The notes beneath the pieces are model-generated. The model did no database searches and was not told the DNA's origin. It saw nothing but the letters and a program-made list of their open reading frames with translations. Shown here in pieces: positions 42,504 to 54,023 of a DNA stretch of 64,000 nucleotides. Both the position numbers and the translations under genes were made by a program. Source of the DNA: Eurosta solidaginis (lineage: Eukaryota; Arthropoda; Insecta; Diptera; Tephritidae); NCBI RefSeq assembly GCF_040869045.1, contig NC_090321.1, forward strand, positions 75,363,183 through 75,427,182, in the 5' to 3' direction. Numbering within the stretch: position 1 is the first letter of the stretch; every line of letters starts with the position of its first letter.

Positions 42504-43550
42504 ATGCTGGATTTGCTTCCTTGTTTGCTGTACCCACTGGTGCTGTTGTTCTGCTGCTGCTGTTGTTAGATGGCGTCTCTTTCCTTTCGCATTTTCTTGT
42601 TGTTGATGCACGGTAGTTTGCCGTTATGATGGTGGCGTGGCTAGTGCCGTTATTAAAGTGGCGTGGCTAGTGCCGTTTTTTTACTAAAATTTTTTTGTAC
42701 AGTTTATTCAAAAGGTTTAGTTTTTCGAATTATATTATTTCTGCTTCCGATTAGTGTTTATTTTATTATTAAATTCCGAAATTTTCCTATTATTTCCGTT
42801 TTTATTAAGTTTTTTGTGTTATTCGTATATATATATTTACTTTAAATTTCTTTCAACTAAAAATTTTTTTCCACTAGCCACTGCCATAAGCCACAACTAC
42901 CGCCATATTTGTGCTGATATCTCTTTAATTGAAAATTTTTATTGCATGCTTTTTTTTTTATGAAAATTATTAGATCTTTGTATATTTTATATGTATTAAT
43001 GCGTTCGATAATTCAGTTTTGTTTTGTATTTTTTGATTTTTCCGAGTTTTGTATTTTTTGTGTGAAAATGTTTAAATTTAGTAATTTATTGTAGTTGTTT
43101 AAAACTTTTGTATTTTTTGTAATTTTTCGGTTTTTAAAAATTTTTTTTTTTTTTGATTTTAACCTTTTTTGTAGGAATTTTTAAATGTTTTGTAAATTTT
43201 TTTTTTTTTTAGTGGTTTTTAAATTTTTGTAGGTTTTTTTTTTTGTTTTTTTTGTAGATTTATAAGTGTTCTTTTTACAATTTTTTGTAGATTTTTAAAT
43301 GGTTTTTAACTTTTTTTGTAGGGTTTTTGTATATTTTGTACTTTTTTTGTAGATTTTTCAAATTTTTATATTTTTTTGTAATATTTTTTTGGTTTTAGAC
43401 TTTTTTGTGAATTTTGATTTTGTAACTTTGGATGTATTGGTTTTTTGTTAATTATAAAAAATTTTCAAATTTTAAATTTTAGGTGGGTTTTTCCCACACC
43501 TGTTGGGAGGCTTGCCTCCTTTCGGCCGCTCGCCGCATTTCCAGGGCTTC
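42504..43550 (-). other. 5' leader of mdg1-like element, low complexity
   Basis: Non-coding leader between primer site and Gag. Plus-strand T-rich tracts (for example around 43140-43265) alternate with TTTTTGTAGATTTTTAAA-like units. No gene seen. Confidence 0.7.
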
Positions 43551-43565
43551 GGCCCACGGTCGCCA
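43551..43565 (-). other. primer-binding site, tRNA-Arg type
   Basis: The minus strand reads TGGCGACCGTGGGCC directly next to the LTR end at 43566. TGGCGACCGTG is the tRNA-Arg complement used by the 412/mdg1 lineage (family knowledge). Confidence 0.8.
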
Positions 43566-44157
43566 TGTGGAGGATCCATATTGGGATCCTATAAAAATGT
43601 TCCGTCGCGCACTCACTCGGCTGCCACGCGCACACTCACCTTAATTTTTCCTTTCTTCTTTAAATTATTAAAAACAGTTTTTATTCTTTCGTTATATTAA
43701 CTATATTTTTCTCTACAACTTAGTTCTCCTTCTTTAGAAAAGATGTTTAATATTTTACAGTCTCTTACACAACTTTATTTAATATTTTCAGTCTTTTTAC
43801 TGTGTTCAACATACATGTCCTTTTAATCTATCACTTTCTTTGTTCACTTGTTTCCGTTTATAATTCCACGTATTGGTGCAGCTGCCGGTTCACTTAAAAC
43901 TCACTAACTGCCGCTAACGCAACTCTGTAGCTAGGCAGCTTTTCATTACGTTGCTTAGCAACGATATTAATGATGGCGTCGAAATAAATCATGGCGTCGA
44001 TCAACGGCAGTTTCAGCCAATCAGAAACTCTCCAAATTGCTCGACTCTAACAATTTTAGTGATGCCAAGTGCATCTGATGTATGGTTGCATCTTGGACAT
44101 TTCAAAAAAGGGTTGCAATCTACAATTTATTTTAATGTATTTTACTTTGGCACTACA
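43566..44157 (-). repeat. 5' LTR of mdg1-like element (592 bp)
   Basis: Nearly identical to 34387-34978; about three substitutions seen (for example CACACATG versus CATACATG and GTTGCCAT versus GTTGCAAT). Confidence 0.95.
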
Positions 44158-44571
44158 TATTGTCAAATTGATGCTTGTGTATATTTAGTTATGTGTATGT
44201 GCTGTGTGTTCATTCAGAACCGAGGGTGGTTTACTAATCGATTTGTGTGGCTGACTGGGGTAGGTAGAAATCTGTGATTTTAGTCGTTTGACCTTCTTTG
44301 TCGGTTTTTTGTTTTGGTGTGTTAATTGTTTTGTGTTTATTTGTTGTTGTGTGTTTGTCTGTTGTACCTGTGTGATTAAGTTGTTTCCTGTAAACAAGTT
44401 TTAAAGGCTCGAATATTGTGTCAGAAATTGTGTTTATCTGTTCGTTTATTATTCTACCGTCGAATGTTTTCTGTTTGTAGATTTCCATGTTTTCGAGTAC
44501 GTCGAGACGTCGGCCCTTTTCTTGTATGTGAAGAACCCTAACTGTTTTATTGATGTTTGCTGGGGAACATT
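44158..44571 (-). repeat. inverted 3' end of the Penelope-like element, middle piece
   Basis: It is the reverse complement of about 53405-53820, encoding on the minus strand the same C-terminus (MEIYKQKTFDGRIINEQI). It lies between the mdg1-like LTR and the BEL LTR. Confidence 0.9.
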
Positions 44572-45037
44572 TGCCATTTCATAATAAATTTAGCAAACAA
44601 CGCAAATTAAAATATATTGCTGGGCTACTGAGCTGATCTAATTGTCTGCTGGGTTTGCTCAGTTATTTACCTTTTTTAAGACAAGTTACGGTGCACTTTC
44701 GAACATAGAAAACCATACAATAACAAATACATGCTAATGATGTTTATTGCTTTGAACATTACTGCAATTTCAATGCATAGCGGCATAATCGTATGATTTT
44801 GCTGTTCTTTCATTGTGCACACATTTGTATTTATACAGGGACCAAATTGAACAGCAGGACAGTTATCGAAAAGAAGACGAGTCGAGTGGCCAGCAAGGGC
44901 AGCAATTTTTTTAACGCGTCATGTCAAGTTAATATTGCCTTTTAAATCTGTTGTATTTTATTTAAAGTTTTACCGTGTTAATTAAATGTAATCTAAATAC
45001 ATAAAAAACTTTCGCCTTTTATTTAAAGTCGTCGACA
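44572..45037 (+). repeat. 5' LTR of BEL element (466 bp)
   Basis: Begins TGCCATTTCATAATAAA and ends GTCGTCGACA. Confidence 0.95.
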
Positions 45038-46080
45038 TAAAAGTTTAAAAAAATTGCCCTTGCACTCGATCAAATCGTCACGGTAAAATAAATTAATGCA
45101 ACAAATTACTTGTGAACGTGAACTGTGCCTGGCCTAAATCTTATACCACGGAGTTCTCCGCTTAATTTGGTGTTAACGTTATTGTTCTCCGTCAAGTGAA
45201 CATAGTCAACGTTCGTTTATTGGTGGTAATTTGTACAAATCTCCGTAAAGTGGTCATAGTCAACGTCATCGTTTATTTGGTGGCCATAGTCAACGTCATC
45301 GTTTATATTTTTGCGCATATCTCCGTCAAGTCATAGTCAACGTCATCGTTTATAATTTGTGCAAATTGGTCAGGCCATAGTCAACGTTCGTTTATTTGGT
45401 GTCATCGTAATTGTTCTCCGTCAAGTGATCATAGTCAACGTTCGTTTATTTGGTAGTAATCTGGGCAAATCTCCGTCAAGTCAACGTAATTGTTCTCCGT
45501 CAAGTCAAAGTCAACGTCATCGTTTATTGGTGTCAACGAAATTGTTCTCCGTCAAGTGGCCATAGTCAACGTTCGTTTATTTGGTGGTAATTTGTGTAAA
45601 TCTCCGTCAAGTGGTCAAAGTCAACGTCATCGTTTATTTGGTGTCAAGATTGTTCTCCGTCAAGTGGTCATAGTCAAAGTCATAGTTTATTTGGTGTGGC
45701 CATAATCAAAGTCATCGTTTATAATTTGTGCAAATTGGTCAGGCCATAGTCAACGTTCGTTATTTGGTGGTAATCTGGGCAAATCTCCGTCAAGTCAACG
45801 TAATTGTTCTCCGTCGAGTCAAAGTCAACGTCATCGTTTATTTGGTGTCAACGTGATTGTTCTCCGTCAAGTGATCATAGTCAACGTTCGTTATTTGGTG
45901 GTAATCTGGGCAAATCTCCGTCAAGTCAACGTAATTGTTCTCCGTCAAGTCAAAGTCAACGTCATCGTTTATTTGGTGTCAAGATTGTTCTCCGTCAAGT
46001 GATCATAGTCAACGCTCGTTATTTGGTGGTAATCTGTGCAAATTGGTCAGTGTCATAAAGTCGTAAGTTACAAACCAAGT
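45038..46080 (+). repeat. BEL leader with tandem repeats
   Basis: From about 45130 to 46060 the units CTCCGTCAAGT, CATAGTCAACG, GTCAACGTCATCG and TTTATTTGGTG recur in varying order and spacing. They form a degenerate, composite array of roughly 55- to 110-bp periods. Open readings across it come from the repeat structure and change frame without preference. Gag starts at 46296. Confidence 0.8.
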
Positions 46081-46295
46081 AAATTTGATTCAAAGCCTGT
46101 TGGAATTTCGCCATTAATCCATTTACATTAAATAATAAATTGTTCGTTTTGTACTAGGAGTTTTTTCAGCGTTACAGGTGTAGGGTGTCAAGGCAGTCGG
46201 CAGTATAAATATAGGCTAACATATAAAGGTTTAGGTAACTGTTCGGCACTGTTTCCTCAGAAATCTTCATTGGTTTTTTTAATTGGCTTTTTAAT

Positions 46296-48809
46296 ATGAA
46301 CACTCGTCAGAAAGTAAGGACTACGTCCGGTCAAGCGGATGATAGCGACACCGGGTCCGATGGAGAAACTACGGCAGTGAACATAGGTGAGGGCACCGCA
46401 GCATACACACCGACGCATGGTGCAAACGAAACGCTGGCATCTTTGGTGGCAAGCATTGCATCGCTTCGAGACTCTGTAAAAGAACTTCGAAACGAAACGA
46501 GTCGTAGTCAGATAGAGGTGCAGCAGCTTCGACAGCGGATCGAGGCAGAGGCTAGTAATGTCGTTCCAACTGCGGGTACATACACCAATTTTTCACAGCC
46601 TCCACCGACAGCACCGCAAAGAACAGTACCACCAGCGGAGTTGCAAGCATCGTCGTCATCAAACCCAATGTGGCTGGTAGAGAGTTCCGCCGTAAAATTA
46701 CACCCACTACCTACCTTCGATGGCAATCCAGAGGATTGGCCTCTATTTTTAGCGAACTTCAGCGACAGCACATCCCAGTTCTCCTACAACAACCGGCAGA
46801 ATTTAATGCGACTGCAGAAAGCACTTCAGGGTAATGCAAAGCGGTCAGTAACGTCAATGCTAATATACCCTGATAACGTTCCAAAAGTTATGAAGGAACT
46901 TGAATTCAACTTTGGACGCCAGGACTTGCTGATACGCTGCCAACTGGAGAAAGTGCAGCAGTTTCCTGCCATTAACGATAGCCACCTTGAGCAGATATTA
47001 CAATTTTCGAATCGTGTCGCCAATATTTCAGCGTTTTTTAAGTCAGCCAAATGTGAGCACCATCTTATGAATCCCATGTTGCTGGAACAATTGGTTTCTA
47101 AGCTTCCTTCATCCAAACAATTTGAATGGAGTAAGTATGCCGCTAATGTTCCCCGTTTCCCCACTGTTGACGTATTTTCAAATTGGTTGAGCGATTTGGC
47201 AAAAGTAGTGGCCACTATGCCCGGGGTTAGTAACAGTTCTCTGCGTTCTAGCCAACAAACATTACCACAGCCGCGATATAATGCACAAACTAATCGTCAG
47301 TCCGGACCAAATGGAGGGTCGGCTCGCAGAGTTCTTCATAGCAACCACGAGCAACTGGCATGTCCTTCATGCAACGAAGCTCACGCTTTGCCAGAATGCC
47401 AAAGATTTCAGTCGCTCGACCTATTCAACAAATGGTCACTGGTCAAACAACACCGTCTTTGTTTTGGATGCCTGGTAAAAGGTCATAGCCTTTTAAATTG
47501 TCGTCACCGCAAGCAATGTTCCATCAACGGTTGCAAACGTATGCATCATAAGATGTTGCACAAGGATATGGGATCATCATCTACGTCGTCGTCCGACCGG
47601 GAACGAATTTTGAATTGTCGAAAGGACCAGGTAACCAGTCTTTTTAAAGTTGTCCCAGTTACATTGTCAGGTCCTCGAGGAAAAATGTCTGTCTACGCGA
47701 TGTTCGATGTAGGGTCATCAGTGTCGCTTTTGGAAGAAGATGTCGCAACACAGTTAGGTCTACGAGGTCGTGTCATGCCTCTCACTCTTCAATGGTACGG
47801 TGACAGCCAGACAACAGAAAGCTCCAGGAAAGTGTCCCTTGAAATAGGAGAAGTAAATAGTCGCCATACATACTCACTGAAAAACGTCCATACTATAAAG
47901 GGTCTCCATTTGCCAAAGCAATCATTTGAAAAAAGTAAGTTTAATCATTTAAAATCTTTGCCTATAGAGAACTATGAAGATGTCGAACCAGTCTTACTGT
48001 TGGGTTTGGACAATTGTCACTCGTGTTTGTCCAACAAAGTCGTCGAAGCCGGACATGATCAACCAGTAGTAGTGGAAACTAAGTTGGGTTGGGTGGTATA
48101 CGGACCACACCAACAAGAAAGCGTTGACATGCGCAGGGTGCTTCATATACGTAAGTCGGAATCATATAAACAATTAAACAATTTAATGGAGGAGTATTTT
48201 TCAAATGAGAGCTTTGGAGTCCGGAGTACCAAAATCGTATTGGAATCGGATGAAAATCAGCGAGCCAGGAAAATCTTGTTAGAAACCACAAAAAACATCG
48301 GCCAGAGGTATGAAGTAGGATTGCTTTGTAGACAAGATTTTACCGAACTCCCGTCGAGTTATGCAATGGCGAAGCAGCGCCTATTGAGTACTGAGTGTAG
48401 AATGCAGAAGGATGCCGTTTATGCTGAAAATTATAAAAAGGAAATCGCCAAATATATAGAAAAGGGGTATGCCAGAAAGCTGACACAAGATGAAGCCGCT
48501 ATTGAAAATCCCAAAACATGGTATCTCCCTCATTTTGGTGTTGTTAATCCGTCGAAACCGGGAAAACTGCGTATTGTCTTTGACGCAGCCGCCGTTACAA
48601 ATTCTACATCGTTAAACTCCGCACTACTGAAGGGCCCGGAACAAGCGCAACCGTTTATAGTGATCATCCATAAATTTCGCCAAGGTATTATTGCAGTAGC
48701 CGGAGATATACAAGAGATGTTCTCTCAGGTACGAATAATTGATAAAGATCAAGATTCTCAACGTTTTTTGTGGCGAGATGGTAAGTTAAACGAACCAATC
48801 TCTACCTAA
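46296..48809 (+). pseudogene. BEL Gag, protease and first half of RT
   Basis: An 837-residue reading in one frame. The N-terminal coiled coil (residues about 45-90) precedes a BEL-type Gag domain (LHPLPTFDGNPEDWPLFLAN and on). A Cys/His cluster follows (CPSCNEAHALPEC, LCFGCLVKGHSLLNC, CSINGCKRMHHKMLH). The protease reads VYAMFDVGSSVSLLEEDVA, with valine in place of S/T in D-S/T-G. RT begins KPGKLRIVFDAAAVTNSTSL and AGDIQEMFSQV. A TAA at 48807-48809 stops it; the same frame continues as the next entry, so this is a nonsense mutation. Confidence 0.88.
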
Positions 48810-49665
48810 GTAATGTCGTCGATGATATTTGGAGCTATTTGTTCACCTTGCTGCGCCGAATATATAAAGAACGTCAACGCCGCTAAATATGAGACCGCCA
48901 TGCCAGGTGGTAGCCATGCTGTCATAGCTAACACATACGTTGACGATCTGGTCATAAGCTTTGATAGCGCCGAAGAAGCTCTAAATATCACAAAAGAAGC
49001 CATTAAAATAAATGCCACCGCGGGTTTTAAATTACGCAATTTTATATGTAACAATAAAGAGGTTCAATACAAATTAAATGGGGAAAATTTAGATAGTAAC
49101 TCGGAACTCGTCAAAATGGATCGCAATACAAAAACTGAAAAGGTGCTTGGTATGTATTGGAATACCACTAATGATGCTCTTGAATTTCAATTTCAGTTTC
49201 ACAAAATCGCCCGGGATGTTCTGAATGGCACGCGAACGCCAACAAAGCGAGAACTGTTAGGCATATCTATGTCAATTTATGACCCATTCGGACTTCTGGC
49301 AAACATCACCATATTTTTGAAGCTGTTAGTTCAGTCATTATGGCGACTAGAAATTGAGTGGGATGAGGTAGTACCTCAAGACTTGGCACATAAATGGAAG
49401 ACATGGTGGGAAAATGTTCAGTCGGTGAAGAATTTCACGGTGCCGCGCTGTTATTCTGCATTATTGTCTGTTGTTGATGATATTCAATTACATATTTTTG
49501 TGGATGCAAGTTCCTCGGCATACGCCGCCGTCGGATATCTCCGAATAAAACGAGGGAACGAGGTCGATGTTACGCTGGTTTCGGCCAAAGCAAGATGCAC
49601 ACCACTCAAGGGTATGACAATACCACGTTTAGAGCTACAAGCCGCAGTTTTGGGGTGTCGCCTAA
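48810..49665 (+). pseudogene. BEL RT second half and RNase H start
   Basis: The frame of the previous entry continues with VMSSMIFGAICSPCCAEYIK and the catalytic ANTYVDDLVISFDS. The connection (LGMYWNTTNDALEFQF, SIYDPFGLLANITIFLKLL) follows. RNase H starts with LHIFVDASSSAYAAVGYL and TIPRLELQAAVLG. A frameshift near 49665 moves the reading to the next frame. Confidence 0.88.
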
Positions 49666-51259
49666 AGAATCATTGGTCCACTGTCATGACTTTCGCATAA
49701 ATAGTACAACATTTTGGAGCGATTCAAAAACTGTCATATTGTGGGTTCGTTCAACTAGCAGGACGTACAAACAGTTTGTCGCATTCCGCATAGCTGAGAT
49801 TTTAAGTACGACAACATCGGATCAATGGCGATGGGTTCCTACAGCGCTTAACGTAGCAGACGAAGCAACGAGAACGTCTACAACATTTCATTACGGTACA
49901 CGGTCAAGATGGCTGAATGGTCCATCCTTTCTCCATGAAGAAGAAGCACGCTGGCCGCGGGAAACATCTGAATTGATGTCTGAACAATGTGCTGTGGAGG
50001 AAGCACCTAAAAGAGTCATACTTACAAACCAAGGGGAATATCCAATCAAATTTTGTAATTTTTCTTTATATTTAAAGCTCACCAGAGTTCTGGCCTGGGT
50101 ACTAAGGTTCGCTAAAAACACTAGATGTGATATTCGTCACAAGGGGGAATTAAACGCCATGGAAATTGCCGATGCGGAAAAAACTATTTTACGTCAAGTT
50201 CAAACCGAATCATTCGCCGAAGAAATACATTCCATTAAAACGAAGAAGTCAATATCGAAGTCATCAGCCATATATCAGCTAACGCCGTTTTTAGACGATG
50301 ATGGTTTGTTGAAGGTCAACGGTAGAATTGATGCCGCCTATTGTTTACCTCTTTCCCCGCGTCGTCCTGTAATTCTGCCACAAAATCACCACGTCACGCG
50401 TCTAATCGTCCAGCAATACCATAGTAAGCTGCATCACCAAAATGATCGTCTGGCAATAAATGAAATACGCCAAAAATTTTGGGTTCCACGCCTAAGTGCC
50501 GTGTTGAAATCCATCAAGAGGGAGTGTCCAGTGTGCATTTACAACAATGCGAAGCCAGCTACACCACTCATGGGTCAGTTGCCAACAGATCGCCTTACAC
50601 CATACGTTCGCCCATTTTCTTACGCCGGTGTCGACTATTGTGGGCCATTTTTTGTTGCAATTGGTCGAAGAAGGGAGAAGCGATGGGTTGCCCTATTCAC
50701 GTGCCTGACAACACGAGCCATACACTTAGAAATAGCGGAAGATCTATCGACTGACGCATTTATTATTACCTTTAGAAATTTTGTCAACCGCCGAGGAGTG
50801 CCAGTGAAGATTAGAAGCGACAACGGTACTAACTTCGTGGGAGCCCAAAAAGAACTTAATGAAGAAACCCGTTTATTTGACTTTAATCTTATTGAACAGG
50901 AAATGTCTCGCCAAAATATTCAATGGGTATTCAATTGTCCATCTAACCCATCAGCAGGAGGTTGCTGGGAGCGCCTCGTACAATGTATCAAAAGGTTATT
51001 ACAACGAGTCTTAAAGGAAGAAACTCCGCGACTGGAAACGTTCAGAAGCGTACTGATAGAAGCCGAAAACATCGTAAACAGCCGCCCGCTAACTGAACTG
51101 CCTGTAACGCCACAAGACGAGGGGCCCTTGACACCCAACCACTTTCTGCTAGGATGCCTCAACTCAACGCAAACTCCTAGTATAAACGACGAGCATGTAT
51201 GCCTTCGAAAACAATGGCGAATATCGCAAAATATAAAAGATGGACTGTGGAAGAGATAG
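49665..51259 (+). pseudogene. BEL RNase H end and integrase
   Basis: After the shift: INSTTFWSDSKTVILWV (RNase H Asp), then the HHCC domain (HSKLHHQNDRLAINEIR and CPVCIYNNA). The integrase core follows: YAGVDYCGPFFVAIG (first Asp), VKIRSDNGTNFVGAQ (second Asp) and CPSNPSAGGCWERLVQC (Glu). All triad residues are present. NHFLLGCLNS is the conserved BEL motif near the end. A TAG at 51257-51259 stops it at WKR. Confidence 0.9.
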
Positions 51260-51520
51260 ACCACCGAATACTTGCCTTAACTTTTACGACGCTCTAAATG
51301 GAGAGATCAGGCAACGCCTTTAAAACCGGGGCAATTAGTGATTGTGTGTGATCACACTGTACCACGAAGCAAGTGGATGCGAGGTCGGGTGACGGAGGTA
51401 TTCACTGCGAAAGACGGCCAAGTACGGAGTGCTGTGGTTCGAACCGCATCCGGATTAATACGTCGACCAGCCAGTAAGCTAGCCGCTTTAATGGTTGGTG
51501 AATCCTCATGCGGATCCACC
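51260..51520 (+). pseudogene. BEL integrase C-terminus
   Basis: In the same frame after the TAG, the sequence TTEYLP, stop, then RSKWRDQATPLKPGQLVIV, RSKWMRGRVTEVF and VVRTASGLIRRPASKLAAL gives the DUF5641-like C-terminal domain of BEL integrases. A second stop lies near 51278. The polypurine tract AGGGGGTGGGA is at 51521-51531. Confidence 0.8.
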
Positions 51521-51531
51521 AGGGGGTGGGA

Positions 51532-51997
51532 TGTCATTTCATAATAAATTTAGCAAACAACGCAAATTAAAATATATTGCTGGGCTACTGAGCTGATCTA
51601 ATTGTCTGCTGGGTTTGCTCAGTTATTTACCTTTTTTAAGACAAGTTACGGTGCACTTTCCAACATAGAAAACCATACAATAACAAATACATGCTAATGA
51701 TGTTTATTGCTTTGAACATTACTGCAATTTCAATGCATAGCGGCATAATCGTATGATTTTGCTGTTCTTTCATTGTGCACACATTTGTATTTATACAGGG
51801 ACCAAATTGAACAGCAGGACAGTTATCGAAAAGAAGACGAGTCGAGTGGCCAGCAAGGGCAGCAATTTTTTTAACGCGTCATGTCAAGTTAATATTGCCT
51901 TTTAAATCTGTTGTATTTTATTTAAAGTTTTACCGTGTTAATTAAATGTAATCTAAATACATAAAAAACTTTCGCCTTTTATTTAAAGTCGTCGACA
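51532..51997 (+). repeat. 3' LTR of BEL element (466 bp)
   Basis: Begins TGTCATTTCATAATAAA and ends GTCGTCGACA; almost identical to 44572-45037. Confidence 0.95.
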
Positions 51998-52002
51998 ACA
52001 TT

Positions 52003-52048
52003 CATTCTCGACCATGTGATTCGCGAAGTTAGACTCGGGTATAATGTT
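52003..52048 (-). repeat. inverted Penelope tail, inner piece and turning point
   Basis: Reverse complement of about 53360-53405, ending at ATAATGTTT. The next base starts plus-strand RT sequence, so the inversion junction of the Penelope-like element is at about 52048. Confidence 0.85.
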
Positions 52049-53027
52049 TAGAATGAGAGAGGATCCCACAGATGAATACCAAAAACAAATCAAAATTGCT
52101 ATAAAAAATGCAACAAATATAGTAGATTCTAACATGGCACATAGATTGGTCCAAATGAACCCTTCGGCTCCTCCCCTGGTTGCGCTACCAAAAATCCACA
52201 AGCCGGACACGTCAATGAGGCCCATCATTAATTTTAAATCGGCACCATGTTACAAACTGTCCAAATATTTAAAAACGATATTGATAGATACTCTGGAGCT
52301 AAGGAACGAATATGCAATAACTAACACAACAGAACTAATAGAGAGACTCGAGACCGTAGAGCTAACAAGAAACAGCAAATTGGTATCTTTTGACATACAA
52401 GATTTATACCCATCTATACCATTATTGGAGACTTTGGACATAGTTAGCTCAAAAATAGTTCATAACACAAAAAACAAAGTGAAAAGTATGCAAATCACAA
52501 ATACGCTAAGAACCACTTTACGTCAAAACTGTTTTCAATTCAATAATAAAATATATAGACAAACAAACGGTCTTGGAATGGGAAGCCCCACATCAGCAAT
52601 TCTTATGGAAGTGTTCATGCAAAATCTGGAAGAAAAGTACATACAGGAGCTGAAGTCCAAATTAGGCATGTCATTTTATGCTAGATACGTGGATGACATA
52701 ATATGCGTTTTAACTACTAATAACGAAGAGCTTGTGCTGGAGTACCTCAACAAGCAGCACGGAAATATAAAATTTACAATGGAAACCGAAAAAGACGGAG
52801 GAATTAACTATCTAGACCTCACGATAAATATTGATAAAGAAGCCAAAAGATTTAACTATGACATATATAGAACGTCAACGGCCACCGACACAATAATACA
52901 CAATACCTCAAATCACCCTCAACAGCATAAAAATGCAGCATTAAGGCACTTGGTACATAGACTTGAAAGAACACCTCTTACACAAGAGGCATATAAGAGC
53001 TGCAAACTATATCGCTGCAAACTATAA
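52049..53027 (+). pseudogene. Penelope-like reverse transcriptase
   Basis: The reading 52044-53027 (first residues lie in the inverted piece) shows the Penelope RT motifs: LPKIHKPDTSMRPIINFK, LVSFDIQDLYPSIPL, GLGMGSPTSAILMEVFMQ and the catalytic FYARYVDDIICVL, then KDGGINYLDLTI. Penelope-type RT is related to telomerase RT. The N-terminus is missing because of 5' truncation at the inversion junction. A small duplication (GCTGCAAACTATA repeated near 52998-53026) adds a stop. Confidence 0.9.
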
Positions 53028-53741
53028 ATATAAGCTCAGAAGGACAAATGGAGAACCAAAAAGAAATAATGAAAAGGAAAATAACATAGCTGGACGACTA
53101 TGACATATACGGGAAAAGCTACATATAAATTGGCAAACTTCTTTAAAAAATACAACATTAACACAGCATTCAAAACATCGAACAATCTAGGGCGAAAACT
53201 AAGAACTAACATTAACTCAGAGGATGCGTTTAGCAGCCACGGCGTATACAAGCTTACCTGCGGATGCCAGCATAGTTACATAGGACAAACAGGACGGCAA
53301 ATAAGAACGAGGTTCAGAGAACATATTAGAGATTACAACAAAAAAATACGGAATCCAAACATTATACCCGAGTCTAACTTCGCGAATCACATGGTCGAGA
53401 ATGAATGTTCCCCAGCAAACATCAATAAAACAGTTAGGGTTCTTCACATACAAGAAAAGGGCCGACGTCTCAACGTACTCGAAAACATGGAAATCTACAA
53501 ACAGAAAACATTCGACGGTAGAATAATAAACGAACAGATAAACACAATTTCTGACACAATATTCGAGCCTTTAAAACTTGTTTACAGGAAACAACTTAAT
53601 CACACAGGTACAACAGACAAACACACAACAACAAATAAACACAAAACAATTAACACACCAAAACAAAAAACCGACAAAGAAGGTCAAACGACTAAAATCA
53701 CAGATTTCTACCTACCCCAGTCAGCCACACAAATCGATTAG
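53028..53741 (+). pseudogene. Penelope-like GIY-YIG endonuclease and C-terminus
   Basis: The same frame continues after the stop. From 53100 it reads MTYTGKATYKLANFFKK and then the endonuclease HGVYKLTCGCQHSYIGQT with GRQIRTRFREHIRDY. In this copy the first G-I-Y is replaced by G-V-Y, which is common in the family, and YIG is intact. The nuclease nicks the target for priming. A Thr/Lys-rich tail ends at SQATQID-like sequence. The C-terminal half is duplicated in inverted form upstream. Confidence 0.88.
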
Positions 53742-54023
53742 TAAACCACCCTCGGTTCTGAATGAACATACAGCACATACACATAACTAAATATACACAA
53801 GCATCAATTTGACAATACCTACTCATATACCTACGAACTATAAATACAGGACAAACGACAACAACAGATCAGAACGAAAATCGACACTGATGATGGCACA
53901 ACGCCGAAACCGGTTTGTCTCAAAACCAAATTTGACAAGGGATGACGAAAAATCGTTCCAATATACATCATTTATCCATCCAGTCGGAAAATCAACCAAA
54001 CAAGATAAGTCACCTAAGAGTAT

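Larger units (their letters stand above)
34387..44157 (-). mobile_element. 412/mdg1-like Ty3/gypsy element
   Basis: A 9.77-kb element with two 592-bp LTRs and the 4-bp duplication TATT (34383-34386 and 44158-44161). The minus-strand order is 5' LTR, tRNA-Arg-type primer site, long leader, Gag, Pol, polypurine tract, 3' LTR. The LTRs differ at only about three positions, so insertion was recent. The leader contains a Jockey-like insertion. No envelope gene is present. One nonsense codon and one or two frameshifts are visible in Pol. Confidence 0.92.
44572..51997 (+). mobile_element. BEL/Pao LTR retrotransposon
   Basis: A 7.43-kb element with two 466-bp LTRs and the 5-bp duplication ACATT (44567-44571 and 51998-52002). 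The intact target is seen in the other arm of the Penelope-like element at about 53400-53415. The LTRs differ at about two positions (TGCC versus TGTC at the start, TTCGAAC versus TTCCAAC inside). Gag, protease, RT, RNase H and integrase lie in order, with an internal stop, a frameshift and damage to the integrase tail. Confidence 0.93.
34231..54011 (+). mobile_element. Penelope-like element with inverted tail, host of two LTR elements
   Basis: The element sits in the integrase of the CsRn1-like element, flanked by the 12-bp duplication ACCTAAGAGTAT (34219-34230 and 54012-54023). The main body is 52049-54011 (RT and GIY-YIG endonuclease). In front of it lies an inverted copy of its 3' end, now in three pieces: 34231-34386, 44158-44571 and 52003-52048. 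Terminal partial inverted copies are a known trait of Penelope insertions. The pieces are separated by the mdg1-like and BEL elements. Confidence 0.85.

Noticed and set aside
45359..46058. Short open readings in three frames across the BEL leader
   Set aside because: They result from the tandem repeats lacking stop codons, show the same words in different frames and have no start context or homology.
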